From the NCBI GenBank assembly GCA_964503475.1, contig CAZCZU010000034.1:1-27208 (forward strand): a stretch of DNA of 27,208 bases. Reading direction: 5' to 3'. The DNA comes from CAZCZU01 sp964503475 (GTDB lineage: Bacteria > Pseudomonadota > Zetaproteobacteria > Mariprofundales > Mariprofundaceae). Below the pieces are notes generated by a model. It saw only the letters and a list, made by a program, of their open reading frames with translations, did not search any database and was not told where the DNA came from. Shown here in pieces: positions 1 to 8,440 of the stretch. Positions within the stretch are counted from its first letter, which is position 1, and every line of letters starts with the position of its first letter. The position numbers were made by a program, and so were the translations under genes.

Positions 1-309
1 GCACCAGTTGTGAGCGCACCCCACGTACACCGACGCCTCTGACTCTGGATAGTTTTCCGCACTCAGATTTAACCCATCAATTTGTTTGGCGTCGGGCAAT
101 TTAAGTTCGTACCAATCGAACTCAATGGAAGTTTCAATCGGCTGCTCTTCATAGTCCAATCCAGAATCAAATGACTTTAATGGAATTGAAATTCTATGGA
201 ATTGCGTTTTTTTAAGACCAATATGAGGGTTCTCGAACCAGTATGATTCGATTTTCCCCGGGAGAGCTTCAGTTTTCTCTTGTAGGTTAATTATGTCCAT
301 ATCTCTCAT
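1..309 (-). CDS. Integron-cassette ORF, partial (runs off left edge)
   Basis: An uninterrupted minus-strand frame of 103 codons starts at ATG 309-307, or at an in-frame ATG at 300-298, and continues past the window edge, so its C-terminus is not visible. The product begins MRDMDIINLQEKTEALPGKI. It is polar, rich in Glu, Ser and Asn, and has no signal peptide or membrane segment. Near the visible end it has VYVGCAHNWC. GC is about 43%, well below the rest of the window, which fits recent acquisition. It begins four bases downstream of an attC site read in the same direction, which is the normal position of the first ORF in an integron cassette. I do not recognise the family and give no function. 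I am confident that it is a real cassette ORF, less so of the exact start. Confidence 0.62.
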   Translation of the reverse strand, partial: MRDMDIINLQEKTEALPGKIESYWFENPHIGLKKTQFHRISIPLKSFDSGLDYEEQPIETSIEFDWYELKLPDAKQIDGLNLSAENYPESEASVYVGCAHNWC

Positions 310-312
310 TAG

Positions 313-369
313 ACTTAACGCTTGAGTTGAGCGGCGGCGTAGCCGTCCGCCTCGAACGAACTGTTAGGC
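313..369 (-). repeat. attC recombination site (59-be) of an integron cassette
   Basis: Read on the minus strand, the element opens with GCCTAAC (369-363, matching RYYYAAC) and closes with GTTAAGT (319-313, matching GTTRRRY). Between them, TTCGAGGCGGACGGC (356-342) and GCCGCCGCTCAA (338-327) pair as a perfect 12-bp stem once three bases (a C, a G and an A) are left unpaired, around a TAC loop. Unpaired bases and a folded single strand are what integron integrases recognise in attC sites. The flanks AGTTCGTTC and AACTCAAGCGTTA closely resemble the attC of the aadA cassette family as I remember it. The length of 57 bp is typical of the short attC class. Orientation places both flanking ORFs as minus-strand cassettes. 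Confidence 0.9.
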
Positions 370-732
370 CTACAGCGAGTAATTGAAGTGTGCGCCATGG
401 CCGTAGTCGTATAGTGCCGTTGAGTGACCGTTGACCGTGCCGCTAAAGTGGCTGCCCGAGCCATAGTCATAACCCTTGTACTGGTTGCCGTTGATCTCGA
501 GGCTCACATGATGTGAGTGGCCATAGTCGTAGAGGTTGTAGCGGCCATCGGAGCCACTGCCGCCAAAGTGAGCGGAACGGCTGTAGTCATAAACGTTGAC
601 GTTTGAGTCGGAGATGGTGCCGCCGATACTGATGTGACTGCTTTGGGCGTAGTCGTATACCGAGCTGGCCTGCTTGCCAGAAATTAGCCGCAGGGCAACG
701 TAAGCGGCACATGCTCTTGTATCAGCTTCCAT
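370..732 (-). CDS. Integron-cassette protein of five YDY-x4-H repeats
   Basis: This 120-residue protein fills one complete gene cassette. The start ATG (732-730) follows AGGGG with a 7-base spacer, and the stop TAG (372-370) abuts the attC. After a short N-terminal helix-like part (residues 1-22) the sequence is five repeats. YDY occurs at residues 26, 48, 68, 88 and 108, and a His stands exactly seven residues after each first Tyr (33, 55, 75, 95, 115), mostly as H-F/V/I followed by alternating polar and hydrophobic residues. The period is 22, then 20, 20, 20. The regularity suggests a small stacked beta structure (solenoid or repeat sheet) with aligned Tyr, Asp and His ladders. Metal or ligand binding is only a guess. 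There is no signal peptide. I do not recognise an assigned function. Expression probably comes from the promoter-like sequence just upstream. Confidence 0.8.
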   Translation of the reverse strand: MEADTRACAAYVALRLISGKQASSVYDYAQSSHISIGGTISDSNVNVYDYSRSAHFGGSGSDGRYNLYDYGHSHHVSLEINGNQYKGYDYGSGSHFSGTVNGHSTALYDYGHGAHFNYSL

Positions 733-748
733 GATGCTTCCCCTGTAG

Positions 749-755
749 GCCTAAC
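749..755 (-). other. Cassette 5' boundary core GTTAGGC (attI-like or upstream attC junction)
   Basis: On the minus strand, GTTAGGC (755-749) matches the GTTRRRY crossover core and is the exact complement of the R'' arm GCCTAAC of the downstream attC, so the two would form one matched attC in the excised circular cassette. The bases before it are ATATAT, not the CG usually seen in an attC. No second attC hairpin can be folded to the right. It therefore looks more like an attI-type junction, making this the first cassette of the array. No intI is visible to support that. Confidence 0.55.
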
Positions 756-759
756 ATAT

Positions 760-788
760 ATTATACACCAAAGTGGTGTATATTCTTC
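760..788 (-). promoter_or_regulatory. Putative cassette promoter overlapped by a 9-bp inverted repeat
   Basis: A perfect TATAAT lies on the minus strand at 765-760, 28 bases upstream of the cassette ATG, which would place transcription start close to the GTTAGGC junction. Overlapping it, TATACACCA (762-770) and TGGTGTATA (774-782) form a perfect 9-bp inverted repeat with a 3-base centre, a plausible operator. No good -35 hexamer is present at the right spacing (GAAGAA at 788-783), so an activator or a weak promoter is implied. The role is inferred from sequence alone. Confidence 0.4.
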
Positions 789-1012
789 CTGGTGTTGAAG
801 GGATGGAAATGCAATTTCCCTTTTCAGAAAGCTGCGTTATCGCGTTTTCGGCTGGATATTGAAAATGAAAAAGACACCTTGCATGCATGCGCGCCCCCTC
901 CCTGATCCATTCAACTATAGATAGCCCTGCATGGGTGAACAACTGGATAGAAACGGACTGGACTGTGTTCTGTTGAGGCCGGAGATGCCAGCAGGCAAAG
1001 CGGAGCCGGCAG
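783..1012. other. Non-coding junction between integron segment and engB
   Basis: I see no convincing gene in this stretch. It holds a second short inverted repeat, GGAAAT-GCA-ATTTCC (805-819), and AT-rich DNA to about 880. The place where a divergent plus-strand integrase gene would be expected has only short frames closed by stops; the best, from ATG 866, is closed after 18 codons, and its sequence does not resemble an IntI N-terminus. This is the boundary between acquired and core DNA. Confidence 0.45.
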
Positions 1013-1606
1013 TTATTCCTCGAACGAGATCTCGCTGATAATCAGATCACGCAGTTTGTCGATACCGCGCCCGTCATGGCTGGAGGTGGGCAACGGCTCC
1101 AGCATGCCGCCCAGCGCCTGGGTCATCTCTTTAAGGCGCTTGCCGCGGGCATTGCCGGTCAGCTTGTCCGCCTTGGTGGCTACCGGCTGCCAGCGCAGGC
1201 CGGCATCGTTGAGCCACTCGATCAGCTGCAGATCGCTATCCTTGGGGCCGTGCCTGATATCGAGCAGCACCAGCACCAGCTGGGCAACCGCCGGACTGGT
1301 CAGATAGCCCTCGATCAGGCGCGCCCAGCGAAACTGCTCCTTTTTCGGAGCCCGGGCAAAGCCGTAACCCGGCAGATCAACCACCATCAACTGCATATCG
1401 ACCTCGAAGAGGTTAAGCAGGCGGGTACAACCCGGACTCTTGGAGGTCTTCACCAGCCCTTTGCGCCCGAACAGGCTGTTGAGCAGCGAGGACTTGCCGA
1501 CATTGGAGTGACCGGCCACGGCTACCTGCGGCAAGTGCGTCTCCGGGAACTGGCGCGCATCGGCGACCGACTGCACAAAACGGGTGTTGGGCCATTGAAT
1601 CTGCAT
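1013..1606 (-). CDS. engB: Ribosome biogenesis GTP-binding protein EngB/YsxC
   Basis: A GTPase of the TrmE-Era-EngA-EngB-Septin class, needed in assembly of the 50S ribosomal subunit. With the start at ATG 1606 the protein has 197 residues, normal for the family. Visible motifs are the G1 P-loop GHSNVGKS (residues 32-39), the G2 region with SPGCTR and a conserved Thr, G3 DLPGYG (77-82), and G4 TKAD. The typical PGYGFA stretch of EngB is intact. A TTG at 1642 would add 12 residues, but these lack family similarity, and neither start has a strong ribosome binding site. The gene is divergent from dusB, with about 90 bases between the two starts, and its downstream side faces the integron segment. 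Confidence 0.95.
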   Translation of the reverse strand: MQIQWPNTRFVQSVADARQFPETHLPQVAVAGHSNVGKSSLLNSLFGRKGLVKTSKSPGCTRLLNLFEVDMQLMVVDLPGYGFARAPKKEQFRWARLIEGYLTSPAVAQLVLVLLDIRHGPKDSDLQLIEWLNDAGLRWQPVATKADKLTGNARGKRLKEMTQALGGMLEPLPTSSHDGRGIDKLRDLIISEISFEE

Positions 1607-1699
1607 CCCCGACAAGCTGCATCCACGGCCATCATTCGACAAGCAGAGAAGGCAGGCCTACACTTTGCCCAATTTTTAGGCATAGAGGCGACCAACCCC

Positions 1700-2707
1700 A
1701 TGATTCCGGTTCAGGGCTTCACGCTCGGCAAACATCGCATCGATCCCCCGCTGGTGCTGGCCCCGATGGCCGGCATCACCGACCTGCCTTTCCGGCGCAT
1801 CTGCCGCCGCTTCGGTATCGGGCTGACGGTCACCGAGATGATCGCCTCGCGTGCCGTCGAGCAGGGGCGCGAGCGCACCGAGCGCATGGCCGAGCTCGAT
1901 CCGGACGAACATCCCGTCTCCATCCAGATTGCGGGGGCCGAGCCGCGTTTCATCGTCGAGGCAGCCCAATGGGCCGTGGCCCACGGCGCCGATTTTGTCG
2001 ACATCAACATGGGCTGCCCGGTGAAGAAGGTGTGCAAGCAGGTGGCCGGCTCCGCCATGCTCAGGGACGAGACGCTGGTGGCGCGCGTACTCGAGGCAGC
2101 GGTGAAAGCAGTCGAGGTACCGGTGACGCTGAAGATTCGTACCGGCTGGGATGAGAAGAGCAAGAATGTGGAGCGCATCGCCCGCATCGCCGAAGAGAGC
2201 GGCGTACAGATGCTGACCGTGCACGGGCGCACCCGCTCCCAGATGTTCAACGGCCATGCCAGCTGGGAGGATATCGGCCTGGCCAAGGCTGCCGTCTCGA
2301 TCCCGGTGATCGGTAACGGCGATGTGGTCGATGGCGACTCCGCGCGCGAAATGCTGCGCATTGCCCAATGCGACGGCATCATGGTCGGGCGCGCCGTGCA
2401 GGGAAACCCGTGGGTGCTGGCCGAAGTGCGTGCGGCCATGCTGGGGCTGCCTGCACCTGCCAAACCGACCCCGGCCGAGCGCTGGGCCGTGGTCGAGGAG
2501 CATATGCAGCACCTGGCCGAACACCATGGTATTTACACCGCCAGCCAGCTGTCGCGCAAACATGTCGCCTGGTACAGCAAAGGACTGCCCGGCTCGGCCG
2601 ATTTCCGCGGCCATTTCCAGCGCCTCTCCGACTGGCAGCAACAACTCGATACGGCCCGCGCCTACTTCCTCGGCCTGACTGACGACGAGCACTCCCTTGC
2701 AGCCTAA
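1700..2707 (+). CDS. dusB: tRNA-dihydrouridine synthase DusB
   Basis: A flavin-dependent enzyme that reduces uridine to dihydrouridine in the tRNA D-loop using NADPH. The 335-residue protein is full length. It shows the TIM-barrel start VLAPMAGITDLPFRR (residues 19-33), the catalytic cysteine in NMGCPVKKV (Cys106), the FMN/phosphate region LKIRTGW, and TVHGRTR. The start is ATG 1700; the same frame stays open upstream, but it runs antisense to engB and only the part from MIPVQG onward is DusB. The stop at 2707 lies inside the start region of the next gene, so dusB and ntrB are almost certainly co-transcribed. This is the nifR3-ntrB-ntrC arrangement known from alphaproteobacteria. Confidence 0.96.
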   Translation: MIPVQGFTLGKHRIDPPLVLAPMAGITDLPFRRICRRFGIGLTVTEMIASRAVEQGRERTERMAELDPDEHPVSIQIAGAEPRFIVEAAQWAVAHGADFVDINMGCPVKKVCKQVAGSAMLRDETLVARVLEAAVKAVEVPVTLKIRTGWDEKSKNVERIARIAEESGVQMLTVHGRTRSQMFNGHASWEDIGLAKAAVSIPVIGNGDVVDGDSAREMLRIAQCDGIMVGRAVQGNPWVLAEVRAAMLGLPAPAKPTPAERWAVVEEHMQHLAEHHGIYTASQLSRKHVAWYSKGLPGSADFRGHFQRLSDWQQQLDTARAYFLGLTDDEHSLAA

Positions 2708-2708
2708 G

Positions 2709-3742
2709 ATGCCGCTGGCCGAAGCCGCCTCCGTTGCCCTGCCGGTGGTCCCGTTGCCGATCCTTCTTCTCGATGCCGAGGGCCGCATCACGGATGCCAA
2801 CGACATGGCCCAGGGCGTACTCGGCACCTCGGTGCGCCGGCTGGCCGGCAAACATCTGGCCAGCTTCATCGCACCCGATATCGAGATCAAGGCGATGCTG
2901 GAGCGTGTGGCTCGCGGTGAGACCCTCTCCGACGACTCTTTCTGCATGCGTGGCAACCACGCCCCGATCGCCCTGCACATCGGCCCGGACGACTCCCTGG
3001 CCGATGGCTGTGGCTTTATCGCCATTCTTGTGCCGGAAGCAAACCGCAGCGAGGTGGAGCAGCAGGTGCGCCGCCATGAGATGGCCGAAGCGGTGGCCCG
3101 CATCGCCCTGGAGATGGCACACGAGGTGAAGAATCCGCTGGCCGCCCTGCGTGGGGCCGCCCAGTGGCTGGCCGAACACAGCAGCAGCGGCGATACCGGC
3201 GAGATTGCCGAGCACATGCTGGGCGAGATCGACCGTATCCGCGAACGCATCGATGCCTTCCTGCAGGTGGGCCCCCGGGCCGAGATCAGCATGAGCGCCG
3301 TGAACATCCATGCGCTGATCGACAATGTCTGCCGTGCACCGGACGGGGTGCAGATGCACCGGGTCTACGATCCGAGCCTGCCGCCGTTGCTGGCGCACGA
3401 GACACGCCTGCGCCAGGCAATCGAGAATCTGTGGAGCAATGCCCTGGAGGCGGGTTCAACGATGATCGAATGGCAGACGCGTATCGCACCGCTCGTCAGC
3501 CTGCCCGATCACACCGGCCTGGTACTCGAGGTGCGCATCACCAGTAACGGCAACCCGATTCCCGATGAGATCCGTGAACGCCTTTTTGAACCCTATGTGA
3601 CCAATAAACAACGTGGCAGCGGCCTGGGGCTGGCGATCGTCCAGCGCGTCGTGCAGGAGCATGGCGGCCGTGTTTCACTGCAAACCGATTTCGGGCGCAC
3701 CGCCTTCGTGCTGCACCTGCCGATTCGCCAGGTGGCAGACTG

Positions 3743-3743
<1 letters not shown>
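2709..3743 (+). CDS. ntrB: Nitrogen regulation sensor histidine kinase NtrB (GlnL)
   Basis: A cytoplasmic kinase/phosphatase that, in its family, answers PII protein and controls NtrC phosphorylation. From ATG 2709 it has 344 residues; a TTG at 2697 would add four residues and overlap the dusB stop, and both starts are possible. Domains in order: a PAS domain (about residues 8-105); a HisKA helix with phospho-acceptor His138 in AHEVKNPLAALRGAA; and a HATPase_c domain with N box NLWSNALEAG, a degenerate G1 region, and the lid GSGLGLAIVQRV near the C-terminus. There are no membrane segments. The stop TGA shares a base with the ntrC ATG (TGATG at 3741-3745), indicating translational coupling to its cognate regulator. 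Confidence 0.94.
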
Positions 3744-5134
<1,391 letters not shown>

Positions 5135-5144
5135 AGCAGCCCGT

Positions 5145-5170
5145 TGAGGCCTGGGCCGCCTAGGCCTTCA
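5145..5170. terminator. Possible bidirectional hairpin between ntrC and prlC
   Basis: An imperfect inverted repeat, TGAGGCCTGGGC against GCCTAGGCCTTCA, lies just after the ntrC stop and overlaps the prlC stop codon. The two genes converge here, so one hairpin could serve both. There is no clear T-run on either strand, so intrinsic termination would be weak. Confidence 0.35.
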
Positions 5171-7208
5171 GCCCCGAATGACGCAGCAGCGCATCGACCG
5201 TCGGCTTGCGCCCCCTGAAGGCGATGAAGGCATCCATGATGTCGCGGCTGCCACCGATGGAGAGCACATCGGTGCGCAGACGATGCGCTGTTTCGGCATC
5301 GAACACGCCCGCCTCCTCGAAAGCGGCATAGGCATCCGACGAGAGCACCTCGGCCCACTTGTAGCTGTAGTAGCCGGCCGCATAGCCGCCGGCGAAGATG
5401 TGCGAGAAACTGTTCTGGAACTTGTTGAAAGCGGGCGGGATCACCACCGCCACCTCGTGCCGCACGGCATCGAGTACCGCCTGCACGCTCTCCTCCCCTG
5501 CCGGATCATGATGGCTGTGCAGTTCGATATCGAACAGGGCGAACTCGATCTGGCGCAGCATCTGCATGGCCGACTGGAAATTGCGTGCCGCCACCATCTT
5601 GTCGAACAGGGCATCCGGCAATGTTTCGCCGCTCTGGTAATGACGGGCGAACATATCGACCACGTCGCGCTCCCAGCAGAAGTTCTCCATGAACTGGCTG
5701 GGCAGTTCCACCGCATCCCACGGCACACCGCGGATACCCGAAACCCCCAGCGTCTCGATGCGGGTCAGCATATGGTGCAGACCGTGGCCGAACTCGTGGA
5801 ACAGGGTCAGCACTTCATCGTGCGTCCACAAAGCGGGCGCATCGCCGACCGGGGCATCGAAATTGCAAACCAGGTAGGCGACCGGCAACTGCAGCTCGCC
5901 ATCGGGCTTACGCCAGCGGCTGATGCACTCATCCATCCAGGCGCCGCCACGCTTATGGGCACGGGCATACGGATCGAAATAGAAGCCGGCCACCCGCTCA
6001 CCCTTCTCATACAGATCAAAATAGCGCACCGATGCATGCCACTTCGGCACCGCATCGTTGGCCCGCACCTCAAGCCCGTAGAGCTTGCCGACCAGCGTGA
6101 AAAGACCTTCGAGCACACTCTGTTCGGGGAAGTAGGGCTTCAGCTCCTCCTGCGATACGGCGTAGCGGGCAAGACGCAGCTTTTCGGCGGCAAAGGCAAC
6201 ATCCCATGCCTGCAGTTGTGCCATGCCCAGCTCCTGGCGGGCAAATGCCTGCAGCTCGGCAAACTCCTTTGTTCCGGCCGGCTTGCTCTCGGCAGCCAGC
6301 TGACGCAGGAAGCCGGTCACCTCGTCGACCGATGCCGCCATCTTGGAAGCCAGCGAATATTCGCCGTAGTTGTCGAAGCCGAGCAGGCTTGCCGCCTCCT
6401 GGCGCAAGCGCAGCAGCTCCTCGATTACCGGCGTGTTGTCCAGCGCCCCGCTGCTTGCGCGGGTCACGAAGGCGCGGTACATCTTTTCGCGCAACTCCTG
6501 ACGCTCGGCATACTGCATGAACGGGATATAGGAGGGGGCATCGAGTGTGAAGAGCCAGCCGCTCCTTTCGGCCTGCCCGGCGCGCTGGGCAGCCGCGGCC
6601 AGTACCGAATCAGAGAGGCCCGCGACATCGGCCTCGCTTTCAAGATGCAACTCGAACGCACGCGTAGCATCGAGCAGATGCTGCTCAAAGGTGGTTGTCA
6701 GCTCGCTCATGCGCAGCTGAATCTCCTTGAAGCGGCTGCGTGCCGCACCTTCAAGTTCCGCGCCCGACAGGCGGAAATCCCGCAGCATGTGCTCAACCGT
6801 CCGCTGCTGCTCTTCGCTCAGAGTCTTGAAATCGTCACGGCCGCGCACCTGTTTCAGGCTGGCATAGAGCGCCTCGTTCTGGGCCAGCTCCGTGTGCCAG
6901 GCCGACATCTTCGCCACGCCCTGCTGATACACCGGGCGCAGTGCCTCCGAATTGCAGACCGAATTCAGATGCGATACCGGCCCCCAGACACGGCCGATCC
7001 GCTCGTCGATCGCTTCCAGGGGAGCGACCAGCGTTGTCCAGTCCGGGTCAGACTGTGCGGTCAGCGTATCGATCCGGCTGCGGCTCTCCGCCAGGACGCG
7101 CTCCAGCGCCGGCAGCACATGCGCAGGCTCGATGCGATCGAAGAGCGGCAGGGGTGATGCACACCCCTGCAGCAAAGGGTTGTCGTCAATGGATGGCTGA
7201 TGATTCAT
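5160..7208 (-). CDS. prlC: Oligopeptidase A (M3 zinc metallopeptidase PrlC/OpdA)
   Basis: A cytoplasmic thimet-type oligopeptidase that degrades short peptides, including cleaved signal peptides in the known family. The chosen start, ATG 7208, gives 682 residues beginning MNHQPSIDDNPLL, which matches the normal family length and N-terminus (NPLL...PPF-like). The frame is open 57 codons further upstream, but that part has no family character and crosses a terminator-like hairpin. The zinc site HEFGH is at residues 471-475, followed by HHMLTR. The M3 C-terminal signature SHIFAGGYAAGYYSYKWAE is present. There is no signal peptide. A leader hairpin 50-75 bases upstream may attenuate expression. 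Confidence 0.95.
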   Translation of the reverse strand: MNHQPSIDDNPLLQGCASPLPLFDRIEPAHVLPALERVLAESRSRIDTLTAQSDPDWTTLVAPLEAIDERIGRVWGPVSHLNSVCNSEALRPVYQQGVAKMSAWHTELAQNEALYASLKQVRGRDDFKTLSEEQQRTVEHMLRDFRLSGAELEGAARSRFKEIQLRMSELTTTFEQHLLDATRAFELHLESEADVAGLSDSVLAAAAQRAGQAERSGWLFTLDAPSYIPFMQYAERQELREKMYRAFVTRASSGALDNTPVIEELLRLRQEAASLLGFDNYGEYSLASKMAASVDEVTGFLRQLAAESKPAGTKEFAELQAFARQELGMAQLQAWDVAFAAEKLRLARYAVSQEELKPYFPEQSVLEGLFTLVGKLYGLEVRANDAVPKWHASVRYFDLYEKGERVAGFYFDPYARAHKRGGAWMDECISRWRKPDGELQLPVAYLVCNFDAPVGDAPALWTHDEVLTLFHEFGHGLHHMLTRIETLGVSGIRGVPWDAVELPSQFMENFCWERDVVDMFARHYQSGETLPDALFDKMVAARNFQSAMQMLRQIEFALFDIELHSHHDPAGEESVQAVLDAVRHEVAVVIPPAFNKFQNSFSHIFAGGYAAGYYSYKWAEVLSSDAYAAFEEAGVFDAETAHRLRTDVLSIGGSRDIMDAFIAFRGRKPTVDALLRHSGLKA

Positions 7209-7250
7209 GGTGGGAAACGATGGGGGGGATCGCCATGACTGGCAAGATGA

Positions 7251-7283
7251 AAATAGAAAAGGCGGGAGACCAACCCCGCCTTT
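7251..7283 (-). terminator. Intrinsic-terminator-like hairpin in the prlC leader
   Basis: On the minus strand, AAAGGCGGG (7283-7275) and CCCGCCTTT (7266-7258) form a perfect 9-bp GC-rich stem with an 8-base loop, followed by the U-rich tail TCTATTTT. It precedes the prlC ATG by about 50 bases and points toward it. It could stop antisense transcription coming from the cytochrome operon region, or act as a leader attenuator of prlC. On the plus strand it lacks a T-run. Confidence 0.6.
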
Positions 7284-7377
7284 CACATTCAGAAAACGCT
7301 TGTTTCTGCTTCTGCTGCAGCCGACCATAATCGGGAAATGTGACGATTCCGTGACACACACCACGCCTCCCCGACCC

Positions 7378-7408
7378 ATTCAGGCTTGGTTCAGCAACCT
7401 TTTCTAAT
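7378..7408 (+). promoter_or_regulatory. Candidate response-regulator box and promoter of the cytochrome operon
   Basis: Two direct hexamers, ATTCAG (7378-7383) and GTTCAG (7389-7394), are spaced 11 bp start to start with a 5-base gap. This is the half-site layout bound by OmpR/PhoB-family regulators such as PmrA and QseB. They cover the -35 zone of a -10-like TCTAAT at 7403-7408, which has no consensus -35 of its own. An OmpR-family regulator is encoded in the same operon, so autoregulation is a natural guess. Confidence 0.42.
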
Positions 7409-7435
7409 GTACGGGCTATGCAGAAAGAGACAGAA

Positions 7436-8014
7436 ATGATTTCGGTATGGGACCCGCTGGTAAGAATCTTCCACTGGCTGCTGGTGATCAGCTTTTCGGT
7501 AGCCTATCTGCTGGAGGATACCCGGTTCAAGCTTCACCTGCTGGCCGGCAGCATCGTGTTCGGCCTGGTGGTCTTTCGCCTGATCTGGGGCTGGGTGGGT
7601 ACACCTCATTCGCGCTTTGCCGATTTCCCCTGGCGCCCGCGCCAGGTGCTGAGGCATTTCGGTGAATTGCTGCGTGGCCATGCACACCCCTATACCGGCC
7701 ATACGCCGGCAGGCAGTGCCATGATCGTGGCCCTGCTGACCGGACTTTTGCTGCTCTCGCTGAGCGGCGTGGCCCTGTATGGCTTTCAGGAGGCAAGAGG
7801 TCCGCTGGCGGGACTCATGGCTCCGCTAAGCCTCGAAGGCGGATACCTGCTGGAGGATATTCATGACCTGATCGCAACCGGACTGGTGGCCCTGATCAGC
7901 CTGCACATCGCCGGCGTCATCCTTGAAAGCTTGCTGCAACGCCAGAACCTGGCCCGGGCCATGATCACCGGGCGCAAACCGTTGGCAGGGCACGTCCCTG
8001 CACAAAAGGAGTAA
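7436..8014 (+). CDS. Cytochrome b561-family di-heme membrane protein
   Basis: An integral membrane cytochrome b that most likely passes quinol electrons to the periplasmic cytochromes encoded next to it. The start ATG 7436 gives 192 residues opening MISVWDPLVRIFHW, the typical start of this group. An ATG at 7418 adds six residues, but would sit almost on the predicted transcription start. Four hydrophobic helices are apparent (about 11-27, 36-55, 96-115, 145-165). Histidines in the classic positions for two b hemes are His13 (FHW), His34 (KLH), His143 (EDIHD) and His157 (SLH). AAAGAGA lies upstream as a modest ribosome binding site. Two bases separate it from the next gene. Confidence 0.9.
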   Translation: MISVWDPLVRIFHWLLVISFSVAYLLEDTRFKLHLLAGSIVFGLVVFRLIWGWVGTPHSRFADFPWRPRQVLRHFGELLRGHAHPYTGHTPAGSAMIVALLTGLLLLSLSGVALYGFQEARGPLAGLMAPLSLEGGYLLEDIHDLIATGLVALISLHIAGVILESLLQRQNLARAMITGRKPLAGHVPAQKE

Positions 8015-8016
8015 CT

Positions 8017-8418
8017 ATGTTTCGCTATCTGATACTTATGCTGTTGGCCATCGCCCCCGTCGAGGCGCTCGCCTCGGAGGCTGTCGTCAACGACAAACTG
8101 AACGAATACCGCGCTGCCGGTGCCGGTGACTTTTCAGCCGAACGGGGCAAAACGATGTGGAGTAAAACCCATATCCAGTCGAAATCCGGCCAGAATGTCA
8201 GCTGCGCCACCTGTCACGGTGCCGACCTGACCCGATCCGGAAAACATGCGCGTACCGGCAAGCTGATCGAGGCAATGTCGCCGAAGGTGACGCCGGAACG
8301 ACTCAGTGACCCGGCCAAGATCGACAAATGGTTCCTGCGCAACTGCAAGTGGACCCTGAACCGCGAATGTACGCCGCAGGAGAAAGGCGACTTCCTGCTC
8401 TTCATCCAGAATAACTGA
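8017..8418 (+). CDS. SHP/DUF1924-family monoheme cytochrome c
   Basis: A small periplasmic c-type cytochrome resembling SHP (sphaeroides heme protein). The 133-residue precursor has a signal peptide (about 1-20, ending in ALASE), a single CxxCH heme site (Cys63-Cys66-His67) and a C-terminal RNCKWTLNREC segment (Cys110, Cys118). That segment fits the SHP family's disulfide and the Asn that can act as a displaceable distal ligand (Asn109 here, by analogy). SHP proteins bind small ligands such as oxygen or NO and accept electrons from the diheme cytochrome DHC, whose gene is next. AAGGAG precedes the start at good spacing. The physiological substrate of the family is not settled to my knowledge. 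Confidence 0.86.
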   Translation: MFRYLILMLLAIAPVEALASEAVVNDKLNEYRAAGAGDFSAERGKTMWSKTHIQSKSGQNVSCATCHGADLTRSGKHARTGKLIEAMSPKVTPERLSDPAKIDKWFLRNCKWTLNRECTPQEKGDFLLFIQNN

Positions 8419-8440
8419 TATATCTAAAGGAGAATCGAAT

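Noticed and set aside
751..942. A 63-codon minus-strand frame between the cassette and engB
   Set aside because: It starts at TTG without a ribosome binding site, has no family-like sequence and ends inside the GTTAGGC junction; it covers the regulatory repeats.
783..1012. Possible integrase (intI) remnant on the plus strand
   Set aside because: Translation gives only short frames (best 18 codons from ATG 866) with no resemblance to the IntI N-terminus.
1676..3325. Long minus-strand frame antisense to dusB and ntrB
   Set aside because: A shadow of high-GC coding sequence; composition is repetitive, with no recognisable domain, and the plus strand encodes clear enzymes.
5178..7157. 659-codon plus-strand frame antisense to prlC
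   Set aside because: The whole span is PrlC on the minus strand with its zinc site; the antisense frame is His/Arg/Gln-rich with no motifs.
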